This document shows, piece after piece, positions 11,143-23,600 of a DNA stretch of 64,000 nt (its first letter is position 1; the number at the start of each line of letters is the position of its first letter). The stretch is from Charina bottae (taxonomy: Eukaryota > Chordata > Lepidosauria > Squamata > Charinaidae), in NCBI GenBank assembly GCA_023362775.1, contig JALMGJ010000003.1:78040355-78104354 (forward strand), read 5' to 3'. Position numbers and translations under genes: made by a program. A model generated the notes under the pieces. It did no database searches. It was not told where the DNA came from and saw nothing but the letters and a program-made list of their open reading frames with translations.

Positions 11143-12130
11143 ATATACTGTAACGAAGAAATAGGCAAAAGACTGCAATAATTAAGGCTGGTGGAAAGAA
11201 ACAGTTAATACAGTACAAAACATTATACAGGGAAAGCAGCACAGCTTTACAGCAACCCTGCTGATGTGGAAAGCAGCACAAAAAGAAATAAAAAGGCTGT
11301 GCTTAATGCCAGGCAAGGAGAGTATCTGTCGGTTGGGGAAAGAAGTGGGTAGCTCAGATAGCAATGGTACTAATGACATCTCTAGAAGGCAAGCCACTTC
11401 CATCTTGACCAGAAAGCTAACATGGACACGCAATCAAGGTCGACCAGAGGGAGAGGTTATTTACTTTTTTGGTATTCATCCCCGACTATGATGGGATATA
11501 CGCTGGCTTAAAGGGGAAAAAACTTGAGGCTTGAGAATAAACAGACAAGAATGCAGCTTGTAGGGCTAACAGTGTTTACTGGTAGCATAAGGCAATAATG
11601 TATATACAATCACATTATCGCAAAAAGGAAAAAGTTGAATATACATGGTACAGCATTGTCAAAGGAAAAAACAAAAACAAACTTATAAGCAGAGTTCCGT
11701 GTATTGATCCCAGGGCCAGAGTTCCTGCCATGGCCTATACCCAAAGCCAGGCATAGCTCACTCTGCCCAGTCCACGGGAAGTGAACACGTGAAGATCTAC
11801 ATGGCTAAAAGCATTGGGTGGCAGTGGCTTGCATCTCAGCAAGCACATGAGTTCCCCCCCTCCTTGCTCAGGGGGCCCGGGGAAGGCTTCCCACAGAAGG
11901 AAATCAGGAGGATTTGTTCTCATGGGAAGATTTCCATTGCTAGCCATAACATGGTACCTTCTCGCTCCCTATCTCATGAAGATGTAAACAACGCCATTCA
12001 AAATTATGGGAATGCTTGTTATCTAGCCACCTGGCGTTCACGTCATCATGAGAACGCTTTGCTGGTAAAGGATGCAATTTGCCAAAACACTTCTCATATG
12101 GGTAATCTGACAGACTAACCTAACCATGCA
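11143..12130. other. Upstream flank of the CCP gene; unassigned, possibly repeat-derived
   Basis: Contains a C/G-rich block at 11850-11890 and short open frames on both strands. The segment around 11530-11620 has an LTR-like look on the minus strand (a stretch like AAACACTGTTAGC before a TTTATT), but I find no TG...CA ends. No conserved exon is visible. Confidence 0.3.
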
Positions 12131-12159
12131 TAGGGTGACCAGACTTCTCGGTTTGCCTG

Positions 12160-12900
12160 GACAGTTCCGGGGGCAGACACCTCTCCCCCCCTCCCCCCCC
12201 GCCCAAAAAACCCGCTAGGAAAACATCCCGCTTTCCAGGAGCGCAGCAGCGCCATCCGCACGGCGATAGACATCATCCTCGTTCGCCGCCGATCGCGGTT
12301 GCGCGAGTAAAATAAGGGGCCAGAAGGCTGCGAAAGGAAAAGTCGTCGTCCAAGCAATGGTAGCTCTAACGATAGAAGATGACACCCCGCCCCCTCTCTC
12401 CCGCGCCATGCCCGTCCGCCAGATGGACGGGTCGGATCCGAGCGATTTCTTCAAACGTCCCTGCCTAGCGCGCGGCGTCAGCAGCAGAACCACCCAAGCG
12501 CCGGGGCGACATTCGACGCGCCGACTCCTCGGTCCTCCAGTCGGAGACATGCAACGGCCACCGCGGGAGCTCCTCCGCGCTTGGCACTTCTTGCGGGCCC
12601 TGACGCTTCTACTCCTACCTCAGGGGTCTCTGGGTGGGTACGAGGCAGCGCTTCTCGCCTTAATTTCGCGCGGGTTGCTCGGATCCACCAGTTCTAGCGC
12701 CTTCTCTGGGCCGCGCTCTCCCGCTTCGTGGTTCAGGGAGGCGGGATCCTCCAGCTCGGCGCTGATCTTTGCGTCGAAGCGCCGGAGCCAGAGGATCCGC
12801 ACAGACTTCTTGTCTCTTAGTGAGCCAGCGACATGGGAAATAGATTTGGCTCCGTGGCTCGGTTCCCCCTGTGATTGTCACAACCGTGAAGCGGTGTAAA
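12160..12900 (+). promoter_or_regulatory. CpG-island promoter of the CCP gene
   Basis: In otherwise AT-rich DNA this stretch is GC-rich and dense in CpG (for example GCGCGCGG near 12468 and many CGC/GCG triplets). It contains the signal-peptide exon, which fits a CpG-island promoter. No TATA box is evident. The first 30 nt or so (TAGGGTGACCAGAC) look like the edge of a dispersed repeat. Confidence 0.7.
12549..12633 (+). CDS. CCP gene exon 1: signal peptide
   Basis: ATG at 12549 has a G at -3. The peptide begins MQRPPRELLRAWHFLRALTL and continues LLLPQGSL. That is a basic n-region, a Leu-rich core and a small-residue c-region, as in a secretory signal. The same frame is open upstream to 12357, but starts there would bury the hydrophobic core, so 12549 is preferred. 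The donor at 12634 (G|GTGGGT) leaves phase 1, matching exon 2. A GT at 12638 would give phase 2 and is rejected. Confidence 0.7.
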
Positions 12901-15900
12901 TCGGTTCAGGCTATAATCCTGTGTACGCACTTGCCTGTGAGTAAATCCCGTTGAACTTGTTTCTGAGGAGACCCGTATAGGATTGTACGTCGAATCTCTG
13001 GTGACTACACTTGCTCGGGAGGTTTGGAGTTTGATGGATTTTTAGTGAGTTTAGCTAAAGAAGTAAATATAAGCAGATTTTCTTGTTATTAATAATTTAG
13101 TTGAGGAAATAGTTTCCTTGCAACCTTCTGTGTAAGGTGGTACGTCTGTTTTATTTTATTCGCTGGCTGTGGCAGGCTATCATTCACATTTGTACATTAA
13201 AATAGGGATATACTGTAGCCATCTAGACGGTGGTGATTTTATTTATTAAAATGTGGGGGGGGCGTATTTGGAAGCTGTCACGTGTGAAGAGCTCTTTAAT
13301 GTTCTCAGGGCCGCAACTGGGGGGGGGGGGGCAAGCGGGGCATGTGCCCCGGGCGCCGTGCTGGGCCCCCCCGCCAAAATAGTATTTGTATACTGAATGT
13401 TTTCGGGGTGGGGGCGCAAAGAATCCATGTTTGTCCCGGGGACACAGACCCTAGTTGCCCTTCTGAACGTTCTTTGAGTCTGTGAACATGCCTATTCTAT
13501 ATATATACCTGTACCAGAAAAGAGAGATGCAAAAGAATGTGCAGATTATTGAATTACTGCAGTATTTCTTTATGCAAGCAATGTCTTGCTTAAAATCTTT
13601 TTTGTTTGTTTGTTTTTAGACTGTTTTTTAGACTGTGAGTTCTAGTCCCGCCTTAGGCATGAAAGCCAGCTGGGTGACTTAGGGCCAGTCATTTTCCTTC
13701 AACCCAACTCACCTCATAGGGCGGTTGTTGTGGGAAAAATAGGAGGAGGAAGGAGTATTAGGTATGTTCACCGCCTTGAGTTATTTGAAGAAACTGGGTG
13801 GTTCAAAATAGGGAGAGGAGTGAGACAAGAATGCATATTGGCTTGACATTTGTTGCACTTATCTTTACTGTAAAAGTTACTGAATAATTACAAGAATGAC
13901 AGGATCAGAAAAGATGACAGCTGGAACTGAAGGAAACACTAAGTTTGAGATATCTGGACAACATTAATTTGTTAGGAGAAAGTAAAGAAGATTTAGAAAA
14001 GTTCTTTGTGAAAGTTAATTATTTTTAAGTTTTCATTTTAACACTTTTAATGTTAAATGTTAAGAAGATGAAGGTAATTATCAGCTAGCATGCTTAGTGA
14101 ATTTAGGGTTGACAGTGAAGAATTCAAGGTGAGGTAGAGTTTTGTTTTCTTGGACTCAAGAGCAGATAAAGATGGCCATTGTGAAGGAGAAGTAAATAGA
14201 AGATTAGTGTGGAAGACAAAGTAATAGCAAAGTTAGAAAAGGAAGGAGTATTAGATATGTTCACCACCTTGAGTTCTTTATAAAAATAATAAAGGCAGGA
14301 TAGAAATTAAATTAAATTAAATTAAATTAAATTAAATTAAATTAAATTAAATTAAATTAAATTAAATTAAATTAAATTAAATTAAATTAAATTAAATTAA
14401 ATTAAATTAAATTAAATTAAATTAAATTAAATTAAATTAAATTAAATTAAATTAAATTAAATTAAATTAAATTAAATTAAATTAAATTAAATTAAATTAA
14501 ATTAAATTTCAGTGACAATAAAAACCAGACTAGCTACCTTTGAATTTGGATTTGGACATAGTTATAGATTGTTCAGTGAATGCAAGATGACCTAATCTGG
14601 GACATATAAAGATTGCTTCTTTTTCTCTCCTCACACAGAGAAAGGCAGAGGGGTCACTGAAGGCTTCAGTATCATAACTGGCCTCTCAGTTATTTTAAGT
14701 TAGTTTCCTGTATCAGAATAACGGTATGAAAACCAGAACATATCCAAAGACTCTTTCAATTGACCACCAGAAACAAGTATTTTCAAGATCAGACTCCTCT
14801 GAGGAGAGTGAGTGAGTGAGTGAGTGAGTGAGTGAGTGTCTGTCTGTCTGTCTCTCTCCTACCTTTCATATAGCAGCTCAAGGTGACATAGCTAGGGCTC
14901 CCTCTTCTAGGTTTCCCCACAACAACTCTGGGAGTTAGGTTGGGCTGAGAGTGACCAGTTTAGATTCACACAGTGAGCTTCTGTGATTGAAGGTGGACTA
15001 GGACCTTGGTCACCCCAGTGTAGTTTAACACCTTAACCACTATACCACACTGTCAGGGACGACCCAGTAGATCACCCAGTTTATGAAAATCATTACCTTT
15101 AATTGAAAGCAAATCCTTATACTTTTACTTCTAAAATTCCAAAGTGAACAGCCTCTCATTTTTTATTTCTGTTCTCTGCCCCTCCCCCCTTTAATCATTA
15201 TCTTGCAATGGCTGAATCCTTTAAAGACCAAATTTCAACACTGTTTCTGGAGTATATTTTAATAAGTCCCAAAGCTGTATTATGCAGTAAATGTCCACAA
15301 TCATATCAGAGCTTTTCATAGTTTAGATCTTCAAACTTCCGACATAACATTTGGGTCCTTGTAGCCGGGCAACGATGCTTGAAGGAGACAAAATGCATGT
15401 TACAAAGAGCAACTATTTTTCAACACCTTTCAGCTTGAAGCCAGGTCGATGATGTTCTATATATAGTAATTGAAATCATTTTTCTTTATATCAAGAAAAA
15501 TCTCTTGAATGTAAAAGTGAAACATGGTATGTGCATGCTACATTGCAGGAGTTTTGTCAAAAGTATGAAGAAAATGTTCCAATATTTGAAGATTTTAAAT
15601 GTATTCCTGTTTATTTATAGTGATTGACTGTGAAGACCCAGTAGTTAAACATGGAATGCAAATAAATCGAACTACAGCTGAATATTTCCATGGTGATTCT
15701 GCTACATTTATATGTAACAATGGATATTTCTTGATTGGAAATTATTTGATAAAGTGTGCGAAGAACAATACCTGGTATCCTTCTGTGCCATTCTGTAGAA
15801 TGAGTAAGAATTCTTTAAAAGCAATTATATTTCTATGTTCAATGGCTTATTTACCCAAAAAGGAAAACCATATTTTTTGCGAAATAACCACCATTGAAGT

Positions 15901-17572
15901 GGAAGGGTGGTTTTCTATTCTCAGAATAGAGGCAAATACCGTTTAAAAGGAACAGACTTTTAGAGAGAAACTGAAATTTTCTGAATGAAAGAATATGAGG
16001 TGGTATATGTGCACACCTACATATGTTGATGGGAATCAGTTAAGCTTATAAATGGACTTTACTATAAAGTTATAGATTTTACAGTCAATTTTAATCCATT
16101 ATTAACTCCATTAATATTGATATTATTTTTTTGCCTGGCCTACCAATTTTCAGAATGTGGATTTTGATATATTTGTGCAGAAACATCTGCAAATATGTGA
16201 CACACAAACATTTATTGGTGTCTTCTGGATTGGTTTCAAATAGAGTTAGCAGCATTAGGTTGAAAAAGTCAAAAAGTTAGGATTTTTTAATTTTTTTTAA
16301 TGTTTAGGGCTTTGTTTTACTTTATTAGGTGTGAGCAGTTTAAATTCAAGGTCATCTTCCTTTTGGGAAAATGTGATTATCAGTACCATAGTATCTTCCT
16401 TAAAATTCTAAAAATCAAGATACATTACACTGTAATAATGAATTGAATTACAATATAAAAGTTTATTAGCTTTCTTCAATAACATTGAAGTTTTATCTTA
16501 TTACATACAGTTTCTCCAATATTGTGTGGTGCTCCAATAATTCCCACTGGAGGAGTGGAGCCACTGAGACCTTACTATAGAATGGGAAGCACCATTGTCG
16601 CATACTGCAATCGAAACTATTGTTTTCCTGATGAAACAATAGAGATGAAAGCACAGTGTGAAGGCTACAATATGTGGGATCCCCCTGTACCACCTTGTTT
16701 TTGTACGTATACATTCAGTTCTTAAATATACACATCTGTTTCTTCTAACAGCTTAACCAATGTATTTTCTATTTCTCCATTACTATAAGGTATGTTATTG
16801 TAGGTGCTGAATAATCCAGTAGCTTGTTTTTCCCATCTATTTGCCAACATCAACATCAACTTAGGATATGGTTTGCTTAGTCAAACAGTCATTTGAATGA
16901 CATATTTATGAATAGTATATCCTTTGTAAGGTTAGAGATCCTCTATCAATACATTGTTTCTAACAGTTTATGTGAGCATATAGTTTGGGCACAACCCCCC
17001 AATGGTTGGAAGCATGCTGGAGAATGCCTGCCTTGCAAGTTCCTTCTGAGCAAGCTTACCCATTTGATGCAAAGATCCTGTATGCTGAATCTTAGCAACA
17101 CAAGTTTCAGAGCCAGTATGAAACCCGAGTTTTCTTTTTCTTTTTTAACATTGTGTTTACCTTTCAGAGGAGGAGTAATCTTGTCTAGGGGACACAAATC
17201 TTCTATGCAATGCTCTGAATCTTCCCTGCAGAAGAAATTATGGTAGAGGGGAAGGGAGGAAGGACTTTGAGGGGACAGAGAGGAGGAAACCACAAAAGTG
17301 GTGGGAGGCCGGAAGGGCAAGAACAAATGGTCTGTAACTGCTATCTCAGGGCAGCTGCATTGGGAGAGAGAGAACCAAGAGCCATTTGTAGCCAGCCGGT
17401 GTTCTGCAAGCTGCAGCATTTTAAGAGGAATTTAAGAGAAGCTGATTTAAGGCAAGGAACACTCTTTTTGTTGTCCTGGCCTTGATAAATGAGTAGGTTT
17501 CTTCAGAATGAAGCCCAGATTTCAGGAATTCTCAAAAATAAGCAAGCCTGTACTTCTGTTAAAAATACAAAT

Positions 17573-17604
<32 letters not shown>

Positions 17605-20600
17605 TTTATTTATTCATGCATGCATGCATGCTCAACTTTAACCCCAGTAAAATAATTAGTTTTATTCATAGTGGGTCTTGAACAAATTTGTTATATCATT
17701 TTGGGTTGCCGTAGTATTACCCAGTTTGAGAACCTTGGTTTGAGGATATCAGAGAAGCACATTGTTAAGCACTGTATTTATTGGATATCTCAAAAAATAA
17801 TGCACAAATTATTTGAAATGGTATTGTGTCCAGTCTACAGTCAGGAAACTGATCAAGCAGAGAGTTTCCTTTACCTTGGATCAATTTATTTGTGAATACA
17901 TTCAGCAACATGCTAAACTTATGCAGACTTTCCCCTCCTTGGCTTGTTGATATTTATTTATTAATTTTTTAGGTCACCTGATTCCATCATGACTCTGGGC
18001 GGCACATAGTCCAAAATAATTTAAAAGCAATGTACAATACAAACAGGAAACATTCCAGAAAAATAACACACATTCTAACAAACAAATCATCCTCACAGGG
18101 GCCGCCACTCACTCTAGTCCAAGGCCTGGGGGAAGAACCAGGTATTAAGGGCTTGTTTGAGTAACGTCAGAGTGGGGGTTATATGAATTTCTGGGGGGAT
18201 ATTATTCCAGAGGGCAGGTGCCATGACAGACAAGGCCTGTTTGCTGTGTCCCATCAGTTGATACTGTTTAATCAATAGGATGTGGAGCATGCCCACTCTA
18301 CTAAATCATATAGGATGGACAGAAGACATTCCCTCATATAACCAGGCTCTGTGCCATGAAGAGGCTTTATAGATGATAACCAGCACCTGGAATTGTACTC
18401 AAAAGCTTACTGGTAGCAGTGCCATTCATGAAACAGAGAAACCTGTAAGTGCCTATGCCTCTGCCTTCTGGACCAGCTGCAGATTCAGAATAGTCTACAA
18501 GGGTAGCACCATGTAGAGCACACTGCATATCCAACTGCAAGGTGACCAAAACAGGAGCAACTCTCTTAAGGGCCTCTTGGTCCAGATATGAGTGCAATTG
18601 GCACACTAGAACAATTTGTGCAAAGGCCTTCCTGACCACAGCTGCCACCTGATCCTCAAGCAGGAGCTGTAAGTCCAAGAAAACCATCAAATTGCACACC
18701 AGTCCAGAAGGGGGAAATGCCAACCTGTTCTGGACTAAAAATGGAGCATATAGGCCCACTTGGTCTTGTCAGGGTTCAGTTTGAGCCATGTAGACCTGTA
18801 TATTCTCCAGACACTGGGACAAGTCCTTGACAGCATCACCTAGTTGTACCAGGGTTGGGACATACAACTGATGATACCTGATCCCAAACTGACGGATGTC
18901 CATACCCAACAGCCTTAGGTAGCTGTTAAACAGGAGGGACGAGATTGTTCAGCCTTGAAGCACCTCACACGCCAGAGGTCTTTGGCTCAATATTTCCCTG
19001 CCAACACTAATTGGATCTGACCACAGAGAAAAGAGGAAAACCACCAGAATACCATGCCTCACACTCTTATCCCTGTCTTCTTTTTAATCCGTTCAATTGT
19101 GTCCAGTTCTCAGAGGCTGCCTGGACAAGTCCCTGCAGTTTTCTTGGCAAGGTTTTTCAGAAGTGGTTTGCCATTGCCTCCTTCCTAGGGCTGAGAGAGA
19201 ATGACTGACCCAAGGTCATCCAGCTGGTTTGTGCCTAAGGTGGGACTAGAACTCACGGTCTCCCAGTTTCTAGCCTAATGCCTTAACCCTACACCAAACT
19301 GGCTCCTTATCCCTGTAGGTGGTCCATAAAGATACCTTGGTTAATGGTATCAAAAGCTGCCAAGAGATCAAGGAGAACCAGGATGGTTGCACTATCCTTG
19401 TCCAGGCTCAGCAAGTGCAACCAGTGCTATCTCAGTACTACTGTATGTCCCAGCTGAAATGGAGAAATTAAACTTTTAAAAGTGTTAGTTGATAGAATAA
19501 AACCTTGTAGTATCACTGTTTTAATTCTACTTTGAGGAAGCTGACTGATGAAAACCAAAGCCTTGGCAGTGTTTAAAGGGCTCTTGAATGGCAACCTATT
19601 CGCCACTTGACAGAATTTTTCTTAAATGCGAAAAACGTTGCAAATGAGGCTGGAACACTTGCGTTTCTTGAAATAGTGTACAAAATTCAAGTGTGAAAGT
19701 TTTTGGAAAGCAACCTTGTTATCTGTGTATGTTTTTCATATTCATATTGTTTTTCCTTTCAGTTAGAACTATACCTGACACTGTTCAACTACTTATTCAT
19801 AATGGAAATATAGTTCATGGGAAAAAAGACAGGTATAATCCTGGAGATAACGTTACTGTGAAGTGTAATGATGGCTATGTATTAGGAGGGCCATCCAAGA
19901 TTCGGTACATTGGTGGAAAGCAATGGTTGCCTGAGATTCCTACTTGTTCTCTGAGTATGTATAAGATTTGCAAACATATGCTGACTTTAGGCATTCTACC
20001 TGTGTAGGAAATAGATGTGTTTTGTTCCCTTTTTAAATTTATTTTTAATTGCTTTTAAAATAATAACAGAAAAAGAAAAAAAACGCTAAGATAATTATAA
20101 TGCGAATATATACATTTTCAAAGAAAAAACTACTTAAAAAGTGCTTTAAACAGTGAAAAAATACAACAGAATATATATCTATATCTATAAAGGTAAAGGT
20201 TTCCCCTGCACAGTCGTGTCTGACTCTAGGGGGCAGTGCTCATCTGTTTCCTGGCCAAAGAGCCAGGAATTAACAATTACTATTCTATATATACTTATCT
20301 AATGTAAATAATATTCAAGTATGCATATATCAATTTCTAATACATTTATATAACCCAAACTATCATTCTTTTCGACTATACATTATCATTCTTTTTTTTA
20401 ACCTACTGTATTTTGTATAAATGAGTCCCATATTTCATTATACTCGTCCATACAAAGTCTATGTCTATAGGCAATCCATTCATAGGTAGCAAGTGCAATC
20501 AGGTCTTCGATCCATTGAGTAAATGGGGCCATACATTTATCTTTCCAATGCTACAGTATCAGCCTGTTAGCCATAGTAAGGGCACAGAGAATCCATTTAC

Positions 20601-23600
20601 GTTATCCAGTTGTCAAATTCCATATACCAAGGGTCGGAATTGGCGGCTCGCGAGCCAGATCTGGCTCTTTGGCCTCCTGACGCTGGCTCTTTTTCCATCT
20701 TTGCCGACCGACATCAGAAAGCCGGTCTCCGGAAGCGGCGCGAACCCTGGAGAAGACGCTGAGACAGAGACGCTGATTGGTGGAGGCTCAGAAGGAAGGG
20801 CGCCCCCACCAATCAGCGTCCCTGTTTCTTCTCCAGGAGAAGAACCCTGGAGAAGAAACGGAGACGCTGATTGGTGGCAGCGCCCTTCCTTCTGAGCCTC
20901 CACCAATCAGCGTCCCTGTTTCTTCTACAGGAGAAGAACCCTGGAGAAGAAACGGAGATGCTGATTGGTGGCAGCGCCCTTCCTTCTGAGCCTCCACCAA
21001 TCAGCGTCCCTGTTTCTTCTACAGGAGAAGAACCCTGGAGAAGAAACGGAGATGCTGATTGGTGGCAGCGCCCTTCCTTCTGAGCCTCCACCAATCAGCG
21101 CGCGCCAAAGCGCCCCCTTCCACGCGATTGGCTCCCGCCCGCAAACCCCGCCCCCTGGCTCTCGAGCACTTCAAAATGTGCACGAGCATACCAAAATGGC
21201 TCTCGGCTCAAAAAGTTTGCCGACCCTTGCCATATACTATGTATATAATTTAAGAGAATATTATCATCTGAAAATTTTAGCTTTTGTCACACAGTCACAT
21301 TTATATGGTCCACTACTTTCTGCCAAAACTTAATAAGTATAGGACATTGTAAAAACATGTTTTAAAGAAGCATTATCCTTATTACATCTCCAACAAAATG
21401 CTGTTTTTGACAATCCTTTTCTGTACAAATGTAATGGAATCCAATAAATTCTAAATATTTTTTGTTGTATAAGTCATAATTTGAGGTCCATTGACACTCT
21501 TGCTATAGAAGTTAAGACATTCTCCCACTGTCTAGGCAATATAGGAACCTCTTTATTCCACTCATTTCTTCACATCTGCAGATCAAATTGATTTATTGAT
21601 AACAAATATCTATAAAAATTAATAGGTTTTTTTAGTTTTGAAGGAGTTAACAAGTTGTTCTAGTATCTCAGGTGTCTCAAAAGCTGAAAATACTGCTGGT
21701 ACAAACAGTGTTGTTAACCAATGTTGTAGCTGTAAATATTGCCATTGGGTTACATCTGATAGATTATATTTATCTCTTATCCCAGCATATGTTAAAAATT
21801 CATCTTCATCATCTATCACAGTGCTTCCCAAAGTGCCGCCGTTGGCGACACACCAATGGCGGTGCGGGAGCGCACGCGGGGGCGTGCACGGCGGCGGCAG
21901 TGGCAGCCTCCGTTAAAACGCGGAAGCACTGATGGCGCGCTGCTGCCGCCGTACACCCCCCCGCTGCTGCTTCCGGGTTCTGTGGCGACACACCAGACTG
22001 TGTGTTGCGACACACTAAAGTGTCGTGACACACAGTTTGGAAAGCTGTGATCTATCAGTTGTTCCAACGTCTTTGGATTTTGGGCCTTTTTGCCTTTTAC
22101 TTATTCTCATAACTGTATACTTTGACAGGTTTAAAGGAGTTTAGGCAGTTCAAATGGAAAACTTGGGAGGACTGCAAGGCACTTTCAATTTCCTTGTACA
22201 GAAAGAGCAAATGCCATGAACAGAAGGAAGGGACTCTGTCCTCCTACTGCTAGGGGATCCATTTTTGAGAATGAGCTGTATATAGTATCAGGTAGATTTT
22301 ATTGCTGGTGGCTCTTCACCATAATGGATGTACAAAAAGTTAAGAATAGGCTCATATTAAACATTACATGGGTAGACATACAGCATGTACCCGAACATTA
22401 TTTAATGTTGGGGCTGTGGTTGATCATTGGAGGGAACAACTGCATAACCATTTCCCCAGTTCCTACTGAAAATATCCATGCCTAAAGTGTATTTTCTGCC
22501 TTCACTATGGAGAACAATAAGGGAAACAAGAGTAAAATTATTCTGGGAACAAGTTAGAACACAGGTGGTTGTTTTTCTTTTTCCCAACTGCAACCTCTTG
22601 AGTCCATGTTTCATCCATGGCATGCTTTGAGTTTCATGTCTAGAAAATTGTGCAATGTCTAGTTTGGCCCTGATGAAAAATGAATCTAAGCTAAATACTC
22701 ATTAGATTTTTTTGGAAGTATGTACACTGTGTTATTCTGGACCTCGCTGGAGGATATTTTATAGGATTACTGTAAAATTCCAATCATATGCTCAGTTGGA
22801 TAGGGATAACAAAACACAGAAATTGTAATTTGAAAAGTTGTTCCTTAGTCTAAGGTCTGTGTTGGGATTGGTGGGAATGCTCTTTTGATTGAAGGCTACA
22901 CTTAATACTTTGGAGGAGTCCAAAGATTGCAATAGATTAGCTAGTGATGCAACTGAGTGGGGCCGGTATTTGGGATTTTGTTTTCCTGGGGTTTGGGGAG
23001 GAATAGAAGTTATTTTAAGTTAAATTATTTTAAGAGGAAAGAAAAGAGGAAGAAATTAACATTGGACTGCAGGAAGTTCAAGTTAGTGTCACTGTCTGAT
23101 CTTAAGCTGTTGTCCATGAAATTGTTATCTGAAGGCCAGAAGCTGAGCGTTTTGCCTGATAAAGGAGGATTTCTGCAAACACATGGTCCTTAACAGATGT
23201 GTTTTCCCTTATGGAAGGCAAAGCAGCAAGACTCAGGTTGGGTGCACCAAGTCTAGCTCTGACCAATAGGAAAATCGTCCCAATACATTGGGACTGATTT
23301 TGCCTAATAGGCTCCATACCTGACACTAATAAAACCTGTAGCAAATGTCCCTATGTGGCCAATATATCAGCAGCAAATCTGAACCTTCTTTGCATTGCGG
23401 TTACTTATGCATGTGGAAGCTGTAAACGTTTTGCAGTTTGAAGGGGATACGGAGTTTGACTCCTGGGCTTCTAAGGCCCAAGATCTTCAATGCCTTATGT
23501 ATAGCTAGAATCCATTAATAATTTGTGTAATAATTAGGATCTTGTTTCCATCTACCTATTTATTGAAAATATAGAATTTAATGAAATTTAGACATTTATA

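Larger units (their letters stand above)
20035..22200 (-). mobile_element. L1 ORF2 C-terminal region, minus strand, split by two hAT elements
   Basis: The minus strand has TYAGIRDKYNLSDVTQWQYL followed by a QLQHWLTTL block (around 21670-21790), like the L1 region downstream of the reverse transcriptase. Nearer the 3' end (about 21380-21420) is a CWRCNK-type cysteine motif. The element carries hATs at 20628-21229 and 21819-22049 and is older than both. Confidence 0.6.

Noticed and set aside
12357..12899. 180-codon open frame across the CpG island as a gene
   Set aside because: It is long because GC-rich DNA has few stops. The only meaningful part is the signal peptide from 12549 to the donor at 12633.
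14304..14508. Regular repeats as a CRISPR array
   Set aside because: 5-bp microsatellite without spacers, in vertebrate DNA.
15483..15600. A peptide with LEC-KSETW ... EFC just before CCP exon 2, resembling the end of another CCP
   Set aside because: Only a Cys-Trp-Cys spacing is shared. The frame is closed by stops at both ends, there is no acceptor, and it lacks the first half of a CCP.
20461..21333. Several repeated open frames on both strands
   Set aside because: They recur every 94 bp and are translations of the hAT minisatellite.
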